Shown: piece after piece, positions 1-12,921 of the stretch
How positions within the stretch are numbered: the first letter of the stretch is position 1
Layout: every line of letters begins with the position of its first letter
NCBI RefSeq assembly: GCF_000327385.1
Contig: NW_008710115.1
Coordinates: 173,379 to 237,378 of the forward strand
DNA length: 64,000 bases
Direction of reading: 5' to 3'
From: Lottia gigantea
Taxonomy: Eukaryota; Mollusca; Gastropoda; Lottiidae
Notes under the pieces: generated by a model
What the model was told of the DNA's origin: nothing
Database searches by the model: none
What the model saw: the letters and a program-made list of their open reading frames with translations, nothing else
Position numbers and translations under genes: made by a program

Positions 1-2243
1 TATTTCATATTGAATAGTTCTGATGTTATAGAATATCTACATGTATTTCAATATGTAATAGTATTGATGTTATAGAATATCTACATGTATTTCAATATTG
101 AATAGTATTTATGTTATAGAATATCTACATGTATTTCAATATGGAATAGTACTGGTGTTATAGAATATCTACATGTATTTCAATATGGAATAGTACTGGT
201 GTTATAGAATATCTACATGTATTTCAATATTGAATAGTATTGATGTTATAGAATATCTACATGTATTTCAATATGTAATAGTATTGATGTTATAGAATAT
301 CTACATGTATTTCAATATTGAATAGTACTGATGTTATAGAATATCTACATGTATTTCAATATGTAATAGTATTGATGTTATAGAATATCTACATGTATTT
401 CAATATTGAATAGTATTTATGTTATAGAATATCTACATGTATTTCAATATGGAATAGTACTGGTGTTATAGAATATCTACATGTATTTCAATATTGAATA
501 GTACTGATGTTATAGAATATCTACATGTATTTCAATATTGAATAGTTCTGATGTTATAGAATATCTACATGTATTTCAATATTAAATAGTACTGCAGTAC
601 ACCATGGTGTTTTATAATATCTACATATATTTAAATATTGAATAGTAGTGATGTTATAGAATATCTACATGCATTTCAATATTGAATAGTTTTGGTATTA
701 TGGAATCTACATGTATTTCAATATTGAATAGTACTGATGTTATAGAATGTTATAGAGTATCTACATGTATTTCAATATTGAATAGTTTTGGTATTATGGA
801 ATCTACATGTATTTCAATATTGAATAGTACTAATGTTATAGAGTATCTACATGTATTTCAATATTGAATAGTTTTGGTATTATGGAATCTACATGTATTT
901 CAATATTGAATAGTATTGATGTTATAGAATATCTACAGGTATTTCAATATTGAATAGTACTGATGTTATAGAATATCTACATGTATTTCAATATTGAATA
1001 GTATTGATGTTATAGAATCTACATGTATTTCAATATTGAATAGTACTGATGTTATAGAATATCTACATGTATTTCAATATTGAATAGTATTGATGTTATA
1101 GAATCTACATGTATTTCAATATTGAATAGTACTGATGTTATAGAATATCTACATGTATTTCAATATTGAATAGTATTGATGTTATAGAATATCTACATGT
1201 ATTTCAATATTGAATAGTATTGATGTTTTAGAATATATACATGTATTTCAATATTGAATAGTATTGATGTTATAGAATCTACATGTATTTCAGTATTGAA
1301 TAGTATTGATGTTATAGAATATCTACATGTATTTCAATATTGAATAGTATTGATGTTAAAGAATATCTACATGTATTTCAATATTGAATAGTATTGATGT
1401 TTTAGAATATATACATGTATTTCAATAGTGAACAGTATTGATGTTATTGATGTATACATGTATTTCAATATGTAATAGTACTGATGATATAGAATATCTA
1501 CATGTATTTCAATATTGAATAGTATTGATGTTATAGAATATCTACATGTATTTCAATATTGAATAGTATTGATGTTATAGAATATCTACATGTATTTCAA
1601 TATGGAATAGTACTGGTGTTATAGAATATCTACATGTATTTCAATATTGAATAGTATTGATGTTATAGAATATCTACATGTATTTCAATATGGAATAGTA
1701 CTGGTGTTATAGAATATCTACATGTATTTCAATATTGAATAGTATTGATGTTATAGAATATCTACATGTATTTCAATATGGAATAGTACTGGTGTTATAG
1801 AATATCTACATGTATTTCAATATTGAATAGTATTGATGTTATAGAATATCTACATGTATTTCAATATGGAATAGTACTGATGTTATAGAATATCTACATG
1901 TATTTCAATATTGAATAGTATTGATGTTATAGAATATCTACATGTATTTCAATATGGAATAGTACTGGTGTTATAGAATATCTACATGTATTTCAATATT
2001 GAATAGTATTGATGTTATAGAATATCTACATGTATTTCAATATTGAATAGTTCTGATGTTATAGAATATCTACATGTATTCCAACATTGAATAGTATTGA
2101 TGTTATAGAATATCTACATGTATTTCAATATTGAATAGTATTGATGTTATAGAATATCTACATGTATTTCAATATTGAATAGTATTGATGTTATAGAATC
2201 TACATGTATTTCAATATTGAATAGTACTGATGTGTTATAGAAT
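1..2243. repeat. 44-bp minisatellite array with higher-order dimers
   Basis: About 50 head-to-tail copies of a unit of about 44 bp, with shorter 40-41 bp variants that lack an ATAT in the middle. Every copy carries the core CTACATGTATTTCAATAT and a variable segment such as GAATAGTATTGATGTTATAG. The array begins before the window. Variants are not random: at about 1560-2010 units of type TGAATAGTATTGATG and GGAATAGTACTGGTG alternate as an 88-bp dimer, at about 960-1180 full and short units alternate, and at about 680-900 another dimer is used. A diverged patch lies near 590-640. Short apparent reading frames here are by-products of the repeat and not genes. Confidence 0.97.
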
Positions 2244-2867
2244 GAAGAAGTATTTTTGTATTGATTGAAGTCAGATGAAAAAGAAAGTATCAATAAGAAG
2301 ACATTATTTGTGAATCATTATGTTATTAGTAAAGTTTCCTATAATTTAGCCATTAGATATTAGATGAGGCTGATAACACTGACTTGACTCAGTCCTTATT
2401 TCCTACAGGCAATCAATCGATTCTCTAGCTTCTAGCATTCTCTCTCATTACCATATCACATTTATACCAGAAAAATTCCACCAGCTCTTTTCTTCATTTA
2501 TTCCATGAATGTTGATGTTCTACATACAAAACTATTGAATAAAATTCACATCCACTTAGTCACAATACCATTATACTGTAGCCATCTTGATTTCTTCTTG
2601 CCATTGTCTGTTTTCAATTCAATACTGTGGTCTTCATATTATCTACATTGTAAAGACATCCCAGAACATTTCTTCTTTCTTTATGTCAAAGCAATGGCTT
2701 ATTGATAATTTTTATTTGGAAATATCAAACCATGTCTCGTGCTGATTTTCAAAATGGAAAATGCTTCAAGATATCTGTGAAAAGATTTTATTAATGTACT
2801 ATATTATGACATTTCTGGTTGAAAACTTGCTGAAATTTTTGTAGATGAAATTTTATCCATGATGTCT
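2244..2867. other. Non-coding spacer between two tandem arrays
   Basis: AT-rich unique-looking sequence. A 66-codon open frame at 2505-2705 has no recognisable domain and biased, low-complexity composition, so I do not call it a gene. Nothing else is supported. Confidence 0.6.
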
Positions 2868-3463
2868 GATCTGTCAATTAACCATTAGATCCCAGATCTG
2901 TCAAATAATGCATTGGATCCCTCATCTGTCAATTAACCATTAGATCCCAGATCTGTCAAATAATGCATTGGATCCCCTGATCTGTCAATTAACACATTGG
3001 ATCCCTGATCTGTCAATTAACCATTAGATCCCAGATCTGTCAAGTAACACATTTGATCCCTGATCTGTCTAGTTATGCATTGAGACCCTGATCTGTCTAG
3101 TAATACATTGTATCCCTGATCTGTCTAGTAATACATTGTATCCCTGATCTGTCTAGTAATACATTGTATCCTTGATCTGTCTAGTAACACATTGTATCCC
3201 TGATCTGTCTAGTAAAACATTGTATCCTTGATCTGTCTAGTAACACATTGTTTCCCTGATCTGTCTAGTAACACATTGTATCCCTGATCTGTCTAGTAAC
3301 ACATTGTATCCCTGATCTGATGAGTAATGCATTGGATCCCTGATCTGTCTGTTAACACATTGGATCCCTGATCTGTCTGTTAACACATTGGATACCTGAT
3401 CTGTCTAGTAACGCATGGATCCCCGATCTGTCTAGCAACACATTGGATCCCTGATCTGTCTGT
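2868..3463. repeat. 28-bp tandem array (GATCTGTC repeat)
   Basis: About 21 copies of a 28-bp unit that begins GATCTGTCTAGTAACACATT and ends with G/T-GATCCCT-like sequence. Copies at the left end use CAATTAACCATTAGATCCCA, while those in the middle and right use CTAGTAA(C/T)ACATTGTATCC. Divergence is therefore graded along the array, as expected from local duplication. It is non-coding. Confidence 0.95.
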
Positions 3464-4511
3464 GGTTGGAAATCTTGGAAGTTGGTTCCACAATGATTGC
3501 ACATGGTCAACTGTCAACATTACAAAATTAAAATGTTACCAAATCAGTACACAATGGGCCACAGTTTATGCTGTCCAGAGTTTTGTCTCCTTCACATTCC
3601 AAACAAATCTTATTGTTATATCAAATAATTGGTTAATAGGAATAAACAACTTATATATCATGTATTTTACCCTTTTCTTTCTTTATATTTATAAAACCAT
3701 TAAATTATAGACCTTACGTAGACAGGGTCCTTAGAAATACCAGCAGGGAGTCGCTAAAACACATCTTTAATTTCTCCCCAAATGATCAAATTATTTGACT
3801 AGTTTGACAGGTGATAAGGATCTAAAGATAACATGTTATTATTTGTATACATTCTGATTTCACAAGCAATCTGTTTTATGCTTGGTAAATCCAATAAACA
3901 AGTGATTTCTTAGCAAGGCAATGACACAAACTGCTGTGTATCATAGGAAAAGTCTGAAATTGACTTGGACATTGGACACATTGAACCAGTAACTATTCTG
4001 GGGATGAATTGGTTGTCAAATTTTCATTCTAAATAGGGCTTGTATCATCATTTGATCTAGTACACATTTGTCAAGTCTAACCGATGCTTGTCTGTTAAGC
4101 CAAATAAGGCAAGGGAGTCAAGTTAAAAGCAAAAGCAATAGACATTTAGATGACTATATCCATTGAAAGCTACAAGATGATAATAAAAGTGTTATCAGGT
4201 GTCTCGAAAAGAGAATATGAAAGAATATAAGTTTGTGACAATTTGTATATGACCTATAATACAAACATTATAATGTTGTCTTGAAGGAAGTAGTTTAAGA
4301 TTCCTACCATATTGTATGTTGTTTATTTTGTCTACAGGTTGATATTTAACATTATCACACTGAAGGTCAATGGTATATTTGAAAACATGTTTCAAATGTC
4401 ACATGTGCAAGGTGACATGAACTTTCAAGTTTTCTTTGACTTAATCTTTCTTCTTGCAAAACATGCACTTGAAATGTTTTCAATTTTCTGTTAGAATTTG
4501 AATATAACATT

Positions 4512-4667
4512 AAAGCAATTTTAAAGAGGTTTTCTTAATGTTTTATTTGTATCTGAGACATTGATTAGCATAACTTTTCACCATTCTTATTTTTAATCAG
4601 ACGTGTTTGGTTCCTGCAATTCCATTTAACTAAGTGTTTGATGACATCACTAATCGCCAATCCCTTT
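4512..4667. mobile_element. Single-arm copy of a MITE-like repeat
   Basis: The segment starts AAAGCAATTTTAAAGAGGTT and ends near CGCCAATCCCTTT, flanked by TTAA-like sequence on both sides. Its interior shares blocks with the foldback element at 8834-9086: TTTTATTTGTATC, then a CAGACGTGT/TGGTTCCTGCAATTC block, AAGTGTTTG and a TCAC-TAATCG block. It therefore looks like one arm or a solo copy of the same non-autonomous DNA element. No coding capacity is present. The superfamily is uncertain. Confidence 0.55.
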
Positions 4668-4927
4668 AAATGTACATGAAACAACCTCTAGAGCAAAGCC
4701 ACTTTCGTTTATAAGAAGATATTTAAGATGGTTGTATATTAATGAAGTCACATCTACATTTACCGAATAATGTGTCGAAAAATGACATGCCAAATATTTG
4801 ACTTTGGCAACACATATATTTGGGCACAGACCTGAAAATCTAAGAAAAACATGGATGGTTTTATGATCACATAGCCTTATAAAAAATTAGAAATTTTGGG
4901 CTCCTATGCCATTGTGAAGATCCTTCA

Positions 4928-5064
4928 ACAGTTGGAAATCGAAAAAGAGCCGGCTGCCCTGGTAAAATTTCACACATTGCATCCTGCATGGCATAGCTCG
5001 TCTTCAGAAGCCCACATGCTGCAGAAAAGTAGGACTTAAACCTCCATTCATTTCATTTTACGCC
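4928..5064 (+). repeat. Dispersed repeat copy A
   Basis: Member of a short dispersed family recognised by recurring blocks: CAGTTGGAAATCGAAAAAGA at the left, then CACATTGCATCCTGCATGGC, then TGCAGAAAAGTAGGAC and CCTCCATTCATTTCATTTTA at the right. Related copies or fragments occur at 5801-5937, 22020-22150, 38994-39052, 57587-57680 and 61573-61670. It has no coding frame. It may be a degenerate SINE or another short non-autonomous element; no clear pol III A and B boxes were identified. Confidence 0.65.
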
Positions 5065-5800
5065 AGTCATTGTGTGTAACTGATTCAATTCACTATGCCT
5101 TTACAAATTCCTATATTACTATTGTTTTTATGACAGAAATGTGACGAAATGACTTTGTCTATGTCAGTTGTTTTAATGGTTGAAATAGTTCTCAATAGAA
5201 TCAATATGTCTATAGAATGTTTCTTACTAATAGACATCATAGAAGATTTTCTGGTTTTGTAGGTCTGATTTGTTGAAGTATCTTATTTCATTGAAGTTAA
5301 TAAAATTACTGTATGTTGAAACCCGGAATTAGTAGTGGTCAAGTCTAAAATCAATAGTTTTTTCACTTGATTTACTTCGTATGTGTCTTAATTAAACTAT
5401 GGTGTTATTATAAGATATCCATTAGGAAAGTTCTGATTGAAAATACCTATGATTAACTAAATATCTTACTTTTGTGGTCAAATTTTGATACAGGCCTTCT
5501 GGATAGTAAACAACCCATATCACTTCCTTCCACACCATCAATCAATAACAGTTATAATCTGCCTATTTTGAATTATTTTAATTACTTGGTTTTCAAATTA
5601 AATTGCTTTTATTGTGACTTTGGCCAATACTTTCATTTAGGTAGAATCCTTTGTGTGACTGGTGAAAAATAACTAAAGGAACAATATTGTTAACACTCAG
5701 CTCAAAAGACCTTAAGTATTTTACTGCTTGTCACTACCACCCAGTTTCCAGTCAGTGAGGCAGTTCAGGGGAGAAAAGCATCCAGGCATTGAGATGGGGA

Positions 5801-5937
5801 CAGTTGGAAATCGAAAAAGAGCACTCTTATGCTGCTTACTTGACAAAATTCCCCCTTTGCACACTCTATGGTGTTGCCTGTCATCATTATCCCAATCAGA
5901 TGCAGAAAAAAAAATGTAAAACTCCATTTATATCATA
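5801..5937 (+). repeat. Dispersed repeat copy B
   Basis: Shares the exact left block CAGTTGGAAATCGAAAAAGA with copy A (4928-5064), followed by TTGCACACTCTATGG, CAGATGCAGAAAA and AAACTCCATTTATATCAT. The two copies lie about 870 bp apart in the same orientation. Overlapping open frames on both strands here are produced by the repeat and are not supported as genes. Confidence 0.65.
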
Positions 5938-7684
5938 TTGCTTGGTACTATCAGATCCAAATTCTCTTGATATGTTGGACTTCAATAGCAAAACACCACT
6001 TGTTTTTCTATGAAAATTGTCATATATCTTGAAGTATATACCTAATGAAAACCTTCATGTGCATTGTTATGGTATTTTTACTCTCTGTTTGATTTTAGGG
6101 AAGCAAACACTTGACCTCTGATATTTCAATAAATTATAAGTTGTTTCAGATGTTAAACTGTTCAATGGTTTCCATACATAGCACATTTCATTGTAAGAAT
6201 TCCCACTCTGTATTTATAAAAGCCTCTCAATGTGTATATTGAACCATGTCTAACTTGTGATAAAATAGAGAGAAGTGGTGACACACCTGAAATAAAGGGA
6301 GATAATTTGTGGGATGTGATAGTGTCAGGATGTTTATCTATATATACAGAATAATAATAAACCACCCTCATCTACTGTATGACTCAATGTGTCAATATTA
6401 AACTAATCTTTAACTCATCTCGGTGTTAATAAAGATGCTAGATTTATCTTTTGAATTGTAATATACTGTATTGTGGGAAAACCTTCCAATGAAGATACCC
6501 AATGAGCTCCATAAGTTACATAGGAGCTTAGTGATTCAGAGTTTATAATACAGAATGGTCTTTCCATTTGCTCTAGTAAGCAAGTTTTAAAAGCTGTCAT
6601 CAAAAACATAAAATCTCTCAAGTGGGATGCAAAAGACAGACTTTCCTAAGACCACATAGTGTTGAATATTCAATTTAGTATCTGTTTTTACTTAAGTTTA
6701 TGTCCCAAGTCAGGATTGTGTACCACAATGCACTTAAAGAGAGCCTTGACCTTGTGACTGAGAGAAATTTAATAACAATAGCAACTTTAGTTTTCTAGGA
6801 CAATCACAATTGCAGATTCCATCAGTTGTTCATTTTCTTATTTATGGATCTGATCCTCAACCTCAGCAGTTGAAATCATCAACCATCCAGTTAATAGAAG
6901 TTTGCTTAGTTGTCAATTCTCACTTTGAAACATTGGAACCACTGAAAACAACAATCTGTGTTTGATTTCTCTCTGAATGTTCAGGAATTGATCTTTAAAA
7001 CAATACACTAAATTAAAGTTTGATTGAAATGACTGGAGAGAATAAAGAAATGAATTGTCTAGACATGTTTAAAACAAGATTGATAATATTAACAACAGTT
7101 CAAACTTTACTGGGTAACTGGACAAGTTTGGTTAGTCTGAAATCAAAATAGATCATCATCATCCTGAAGAGAAAATTTTATCCATTTATCATGAAATCCA
7201 GCATCTAATAATACCCCTTTCAGAATCCTTCTATTAACCCCATTCCCCTATAAATCCTTACTATTAACCCTTTCCCCTAAATAAATCTGAACTATTTTGT
7301 CAGAATGTCGGTGAATATAGGCTGACTGAAAAGAACGACCAAAATAATAATTATGCAAAAATTTAATGCTAGATAACAAAGTACCTCATTTCTCTCAAAA
7401 AAATTTCAAAATTACCCCCTTTCATGAAAACTCATGGACTACATGGTATATAACTAGTCTAGAATAGCTTGATCAGTACCAAGATGTCTTATATCTGATT
7501 CTGTATTTTGACTTATCTGGTGATGCAACATTTACCATCTAGTTTTGCTGTTATCCTTTACAGGTGCTCTCTGCCTTAATTTTATTGGTCTAAAATCAAA
7601 TAATATCTTAAGCTGATCTAGATAAGTTGATAAAGCATAAAAATCATTAAGGAGATATGAAGACTAAAATACTACATTATCTAT

Positions 7685-7822
7685 ATTAAATAACAGACAC
7701 AATTTTATGGTATACTACTCTTTAGTTTTATTACACACTACATTTCAACAGGTGTCACTTGAAATGTAGTGTGCAATAAAACTAAGGAGTAGTATAGCAC
7801 AAAATTGTGTCTGTTATTTAAT
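7685..7822. repeat. Near-perfect 64-bp inverted repeat (hairpin)
   Basis: The left arm 7685-7748 and right arm 7759-7822 are reverse complements over 64 bp with only a few mismatches, separated by a 10-base spacer (7749-7758). Arms begin ATTAAATAACAGACACAATT and end CACTACATTTCAA. A 12-bp direct repeat ACATTATCTATA flanks the region at 7674-7685 and 7860-7871. This could be a target-site-like duplication or chance. The structure fits a foldback MITE-like element; a transcribed copy would form a long hairpin RNA. Confidence 0.85.
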
Positions 7823-8833
7823 GCGATCTCTACCCCTAAATGTTACAAAAGGATTATTTACATTATCTATAATAACAATGTTTACAAGCAAGACAATTCC
7901 ATTCATCAAAATCTAGCTCAAACAATGGCAATGTTGTATAGTAAAGGACTCCTCTAAAAAAAGAAGTACCATCAGGGGTTTCGAAAACAAATGGTCTGCT
8001 TGCTTGTACTATTATATATAAGTTAAATATACGTAATAAATACTTTTTAAATGTAATCCAAAGCAGGAGTCACAATACCATGCCTTCATTCACCACTCAT
8101 TTTTCAAGCATTGTCCATAACAAAATCAGATCATTGACTAACTGATCCAATCTTTTTCCTTCAGGGTCTGTTTGACAGAGTTTCTTTAAGGTTAGAAGAA
8201 ATTGATCAATGTATCAGATTGAAATAGGGAGTTTTGTCACAGTCGAATTAATTTCAGATAAAATTTAAACTCAATTAAATATAAATGGACATTCTCATTT
8301 ATTCAATAGATTATTTATACCTTCTTAATTGAAGAGGGGAACATTTACATATTTATTATCTTAGTATAAAATCATTCACCTGGTCTTCAGACTGAAATTA
8401 AAATGTCAAACAAAATTAAACTTGAATAATTGAAATGTACACAATTAGCTTAAAAGTGGGTTCACCTATTTGCATTTCTGAAAATTAAAATGCTAATACT
8501 TATATGAATAGAAAGTAAAGTTGTTTTATGACTTGGAAAAATACCAGGTTGTCTCACATGTCCATAATTAATTCATAATTAGCTAAATTAGAAGAGATTT
8601 TCAGCAGAGTTCAAATGAGTGACCGATCAAGAAAGGTCAAAAAAAGTTTTTTTTTTGTTTATCCACCCTGTACAATGTACATACATGGACATTTATGATT
8701 GGTTAAATCTCTTAATTATATGCAATAAGAACATAAATTATATGATTAAGAATACATGATAATTCATTTGAAACACCAATTAATCAAATAGTTTGCTTAA
8801 TTTGACACTAAAAAAATAAGGAAAACCATCTAT

Positions 8834-9086
8834 AAAGGAATTGTAAAGAGGTTTTCTAAAAATTTTATTTGTATCAGGCACGTCTGTGGTTCCTGCAATT
8901 CTAAATATTTAAAAACAAGTGTTTGGGGTGTCACTTATCGGAAATTATCACTTTTCAATCACTTAGTTTTAGTGGAATTATAAGAACCACAGACGTCTGA
9001 TGAAAATTGGAATGGTGCAAATGATACTATCAGTGTCCCATATACACGAAAAAAAAAAAATTAAAAAACCTCTTTACAATCTCTTT
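8834..9086. mobile_element. Foldback MITE-like element
   Basis: The ends are inverted: AAAGGAATTGTAAAGAGGTT at 8834 and its near reverse complement CCTCTTTACAATCTCTTT at 9069-9086. Inner blocks also pair: CGTCTGTGGTTCCTGCAATT near 8881 with the GAATTATAAGAACCACAGACG block near 8975-8996. The fold axis lies near 8950-8965 and one arm has lost sequence relative to the other. Arm sequence matches the single-arm copy at 4512-4667. No transposase is present, so it is a non-autonomous element. Confidence 0.75.
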
Positions 9087-9708
9087 AGGTAGTCCCTTTA
9101 ATCATTTAGTGACAATACATTAAACTGAAATGTGGAAATTCTATCATACATTCTGTCCTCAAAAAATAGTTTGTTCTTAATTTAAGCTACACCCTCTAAA
9201 TATCTTAGAAGAATGCTTAAAGCTGTAATCAACTGTACATAACTACATGTATTAATTGTAGTCTGAATGAGATATGTGCCCATTTTAGTTGCAAAAAAAT
9301 TTAAAATGTAAACATATATTATATATTTTTAAGTGCTGTAAGTGATATTGTGTAATATAGAATTTCTGTATTAAGTTAGCTTTAGCTATCTTAGTAATAG
9401 ATAAGTAGGAAGTAAAACACTATTTCATACCTAGTCGTCTTCATATTGACATTTTATAGTCACTTTCAACTATATTTTAGGAAATGTATTTCCTCTCAAA
9501 GAGTGATACACAAAATAAACTTAAATTATATATTATGTGTTATTTTTAAATACGGCTTGGGCCATTTTGGAAAATTCATATTATTTGTGAGTAAATTTCA
9601 ATTACAAAGATATACTTAGGTATGAGTAGAATTCAATAGTCAAATGTCATTTAATTTACTTCTGTTAATGAAAAACATTTGTATGTTAGTAGAATTCAAT
9701 TCATTTCT

Positions 9709-9890
9709 ACACATGAGTAAAATTCAGTTTTATTAGTAAAATTGAAACTTACATGGGTAAAATTCAGTTGTATGTTCAAAAGTATAACTGAAACTTACAT
9801 GAGTAAAATTGAAACTTACATGAGTAAAATTCAGTTGTATAGTTTACTAGTAAAATTGAAACTTACATGAGTAAAATTCAGTTGTGTAAA
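9709..9890. repeat. Degenerate tandem repeat (ACATGAGTAAAATTCAGTTG)
   Basis: The blocks ACATGAGTAAAATTCAGTTG and AGTAAAATTGAAACTTACAT recur four to five times with small indels. Weaker relatives extend to about 9617 on the left and 9995 on the right. The region is non-coding. Confidence 0.8.
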
Positions 9891-12800
9891 ATTTATATGT
9901 ATAAGAATAGAAATCAAATCTATACATCAAAATATTCATGTTAAAATTATGTTTAGTAAAATTAATTGTTTAAATTAGCAAAATGAGTAATAATTAATTG
10001 CATAAAAATAAACTGTTATAGCAAAATGAAATGGAATTGTAATAAAATAAAACTAGGAGTAGAATTAAAGAGTATGAAATGAGTAATCTAAACACTACAG
10101 TCAACTGTTGATCATTGGCATCTGAATACAGAGAAAGTTGTTAAACATTTTTTATTCATGTTATTTTTTCTATTAAATATAATGAGTGTGATGAAGAGAA
10201 TGAATGAATTTCTCCACATGATAAAACCTTTTCATTAGAGAAATCAATGATTTGACTATAATGACCAGTGAAACATCAATATTACTTCTCGTGACATATG
10301 ATACCTATCGTCAGAATTAGTATGCTCTAAACTCTAGTATCATTAAACATACACTGCACAGCTTTTCAAATTCTACTATATTTGTCAAAAGTTCAGGTTT
10401 AAACTCTATATAGTAAAATACCTTAACAATACTGTGTTCACCTCTTGTAGTTTGTAACAGTGGTTTTGATTGGCTATGTGATTGTAATGCTCTAGTGGTC
10501 ACATGGGTATTATATGAAACCTGGATAGGACAAACTCCCGTGTTTGAAAGGACTTAATGTACACACAGAAACTCTACTTTTGAAATCAAAATTTGAAATT
10601 CAGGAGAAATATGTATATGTAGTGGTAGTCTGTGTCCTATTGGAGTAATTTCTATATATAAATGTAGAAAGTGTCAATGTTTCAACTTTATAGTGTCTGA
10701 ATAGTGACATTTTAAGTAAAGTTGACTGCAGGTGTACAGGGCCATCTTTATAAACACTTTGGCTTCATACAGGTCAACATATCTTTGGAGTAATATTAGA
10801 ATTTAAAATGTGGACAAGCCTCACAATTTCTTGGATGTTATGAAACTTAGGAGTGTGTCAATATTAAATTTGGTGTACCATGTGGATTACTGTGTAATCT
10901 GTTTATTTTGGATTATTGGGCATTCGTGAAGAGTGTAGCTTGTAAGATAGTAGGTGAAATATATTGTTTATGTAGACTAATAACCAGGTGTTGGGTCGTT
11001 TTTTATATTCACTAATATAGATAATCACCTATTCTAACCCTTTATATAAATAATATACATAGCTTCATATACCTTATACTAATACTTTTATAATATCACT
11101 TCTAACAAAAACTTATAAATAATGTTGCTGTTTAACATTTCGATACTCTTTCAAATCTATTCAGATAAATATTTCTATGAGAAAAGATAAAAAAAATTGT
11201 TCAAAAAGTACAAAAAAAATTGACTTTGCCTTTGTAATTTTGAAATAGTTTTAAAAGAGTAATGTTCTATACAGGTTTTAAAGTACACTTCTGAGCTAAA
11301 TCTTTTGATAAGAGAACATACAATGAAAATATTTTAAGTTCTAGTCCTCTACTTTACGAAACCTCATATATTATGTTAAACATGACAACCTTATCATAAC
11401 CTAACCCTTTCTACACAAAATTGTCTCCTTTTACTTCAATTTGTTTTTAAAAATTTGCCAGCCTGTAATAAGTGACATTTTCTATAAGAATTTTTCATTT
11501 TGACAAGATAATTATCATGGCTCTTGGTGGAATAAATTATTCAGAACAGAAAAATCCAGAACAAAGAATAAGCATGGTGCCCAGATGACTCAGAAAGACT
11601 TCTAATCTGAATATTATTCAAAATAGCTTGAAAAATTTATTTCAAATATTGTTACCCACCAATATCATGTTAAGTTTAAGTAGAGATGTCATTCCAAACC
11701 TCCATCACTTAGTTTCCTTATAGAGGGTCTGTAGCCCTGGGGGTAGGGAGGAAAACAAGAAGGTATTTACTTCTGGGTTGTAAATGTGACAAATCTAAAG
11801 GCTATTTGGTGTAATAATAATTAAAAGTTAAATGATATCTATTGTCAGACTAGTTGATTTACTGTGGACAATAGTTTGGGGTTCAGAATAGTGTCTTACC
11901 GTAACAATAACCCCAGCCTTTCTTTAATTAAAGGGTACAGAAAGCCGAACAGATTGAATGATGTAATGATGTGTGAACATTTAAACCATTCTAATTATTC
12001 AACACTATGTGTTTCTTTTAAAACCTTTTTTCTATTTGAATAATAATTGAATTGTGGAAGATTAAAAGTGTGGCATTCTGCTGTCTCTGTGTCCTGCTGT
12101 AACAGTCTGTTTTATCACAGCATCAGAAATTATAACATAATAACACTGGTGTGCAGTTTGTGACAGATATAACACATCATCCTTGTTTGTTTGAACAGTT
12201 TCTATAAGCTGAATATTCTCTTAAAGATAAAATAAAATAGTGATAAATATTTATCATATAGATAGAGTAAACAAACAAACAATAATCTCAGACTTCAATA
12301 AACAAAACATGATCATTTAAATATCATCAAAAACTGAGAAATTTCAATAGAAAACTATTTTGATAAGAGTTGAAAGGAATTGTTTGAGAGGAAAGTAAGA
12401 GAATATGAAATAGGAATGTGAACGTATTGAATTATCAGGATATTGATTGGAATAAATAAATGAATGACAGTAAAACTATTTCTAAATACAACCATCTGTC
12501 ACTCCTCTAGACTAACAATACTTCATTCTCTCACTATTGTAACCTTTATTCACATTTCAACAAGAAATTTTACTCACCCACTGTGTCATGAGATTAGCCA
12601 TTTCTAGCTCACTCCTGTATTAGTGTGGATTAAGGATTAGGATTAATGGTGGAGGATTAACTTTTTGTGAAAAACTATTATAACCCACTCATTATTTAGT
12701 ACCTCTAACTTTCTACTAATTGAGAAATATTTGGAATATCAACATTTTCCTTTATTAAAACTGCCAAAATGTGGATAAAACTTTTGAATTGTAACAATTT

Positions 12801-12921
12801 TGCCGTCTGGTGTATGTAAAGTTGTAGAAGCCTGGAATATCTCAATGGACATGGATATTTCTTAACTCAGGGAGTAATTTCTTTTATGGATGCATATTAT
12901 TTATTTCAATACAAATTTCAG

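Larger units (their letters stand above)
3464..12921. other. Non-coding region upstream of the first LAR coding exon
   Basis: About 9.4 kb at low GC without a supported coding exon. It may be intergenic DNA or a 5' UTR intron of the LAR gene, because the first coding exon seems to start at a splice acceptor (after 12921). It holds the repeat fragments and foldback elements listed separately. No CpG-rich segment or convincing core promoter was seen, so the main transcription start cannot be placed here. Confidence 0.55.

Noticed and set aside
682-867. 61-codon open frame inside the left minisatellite
   Set aside because: It is a translation of the 44-bp repeat; its peptide is itself a repeat and has no start or domain support.
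5721-6013. Overlapping open frames on both strands
   Set aside because: They cross a dispersed repeat copy that also occurs elsewhere; no domain is recognised.
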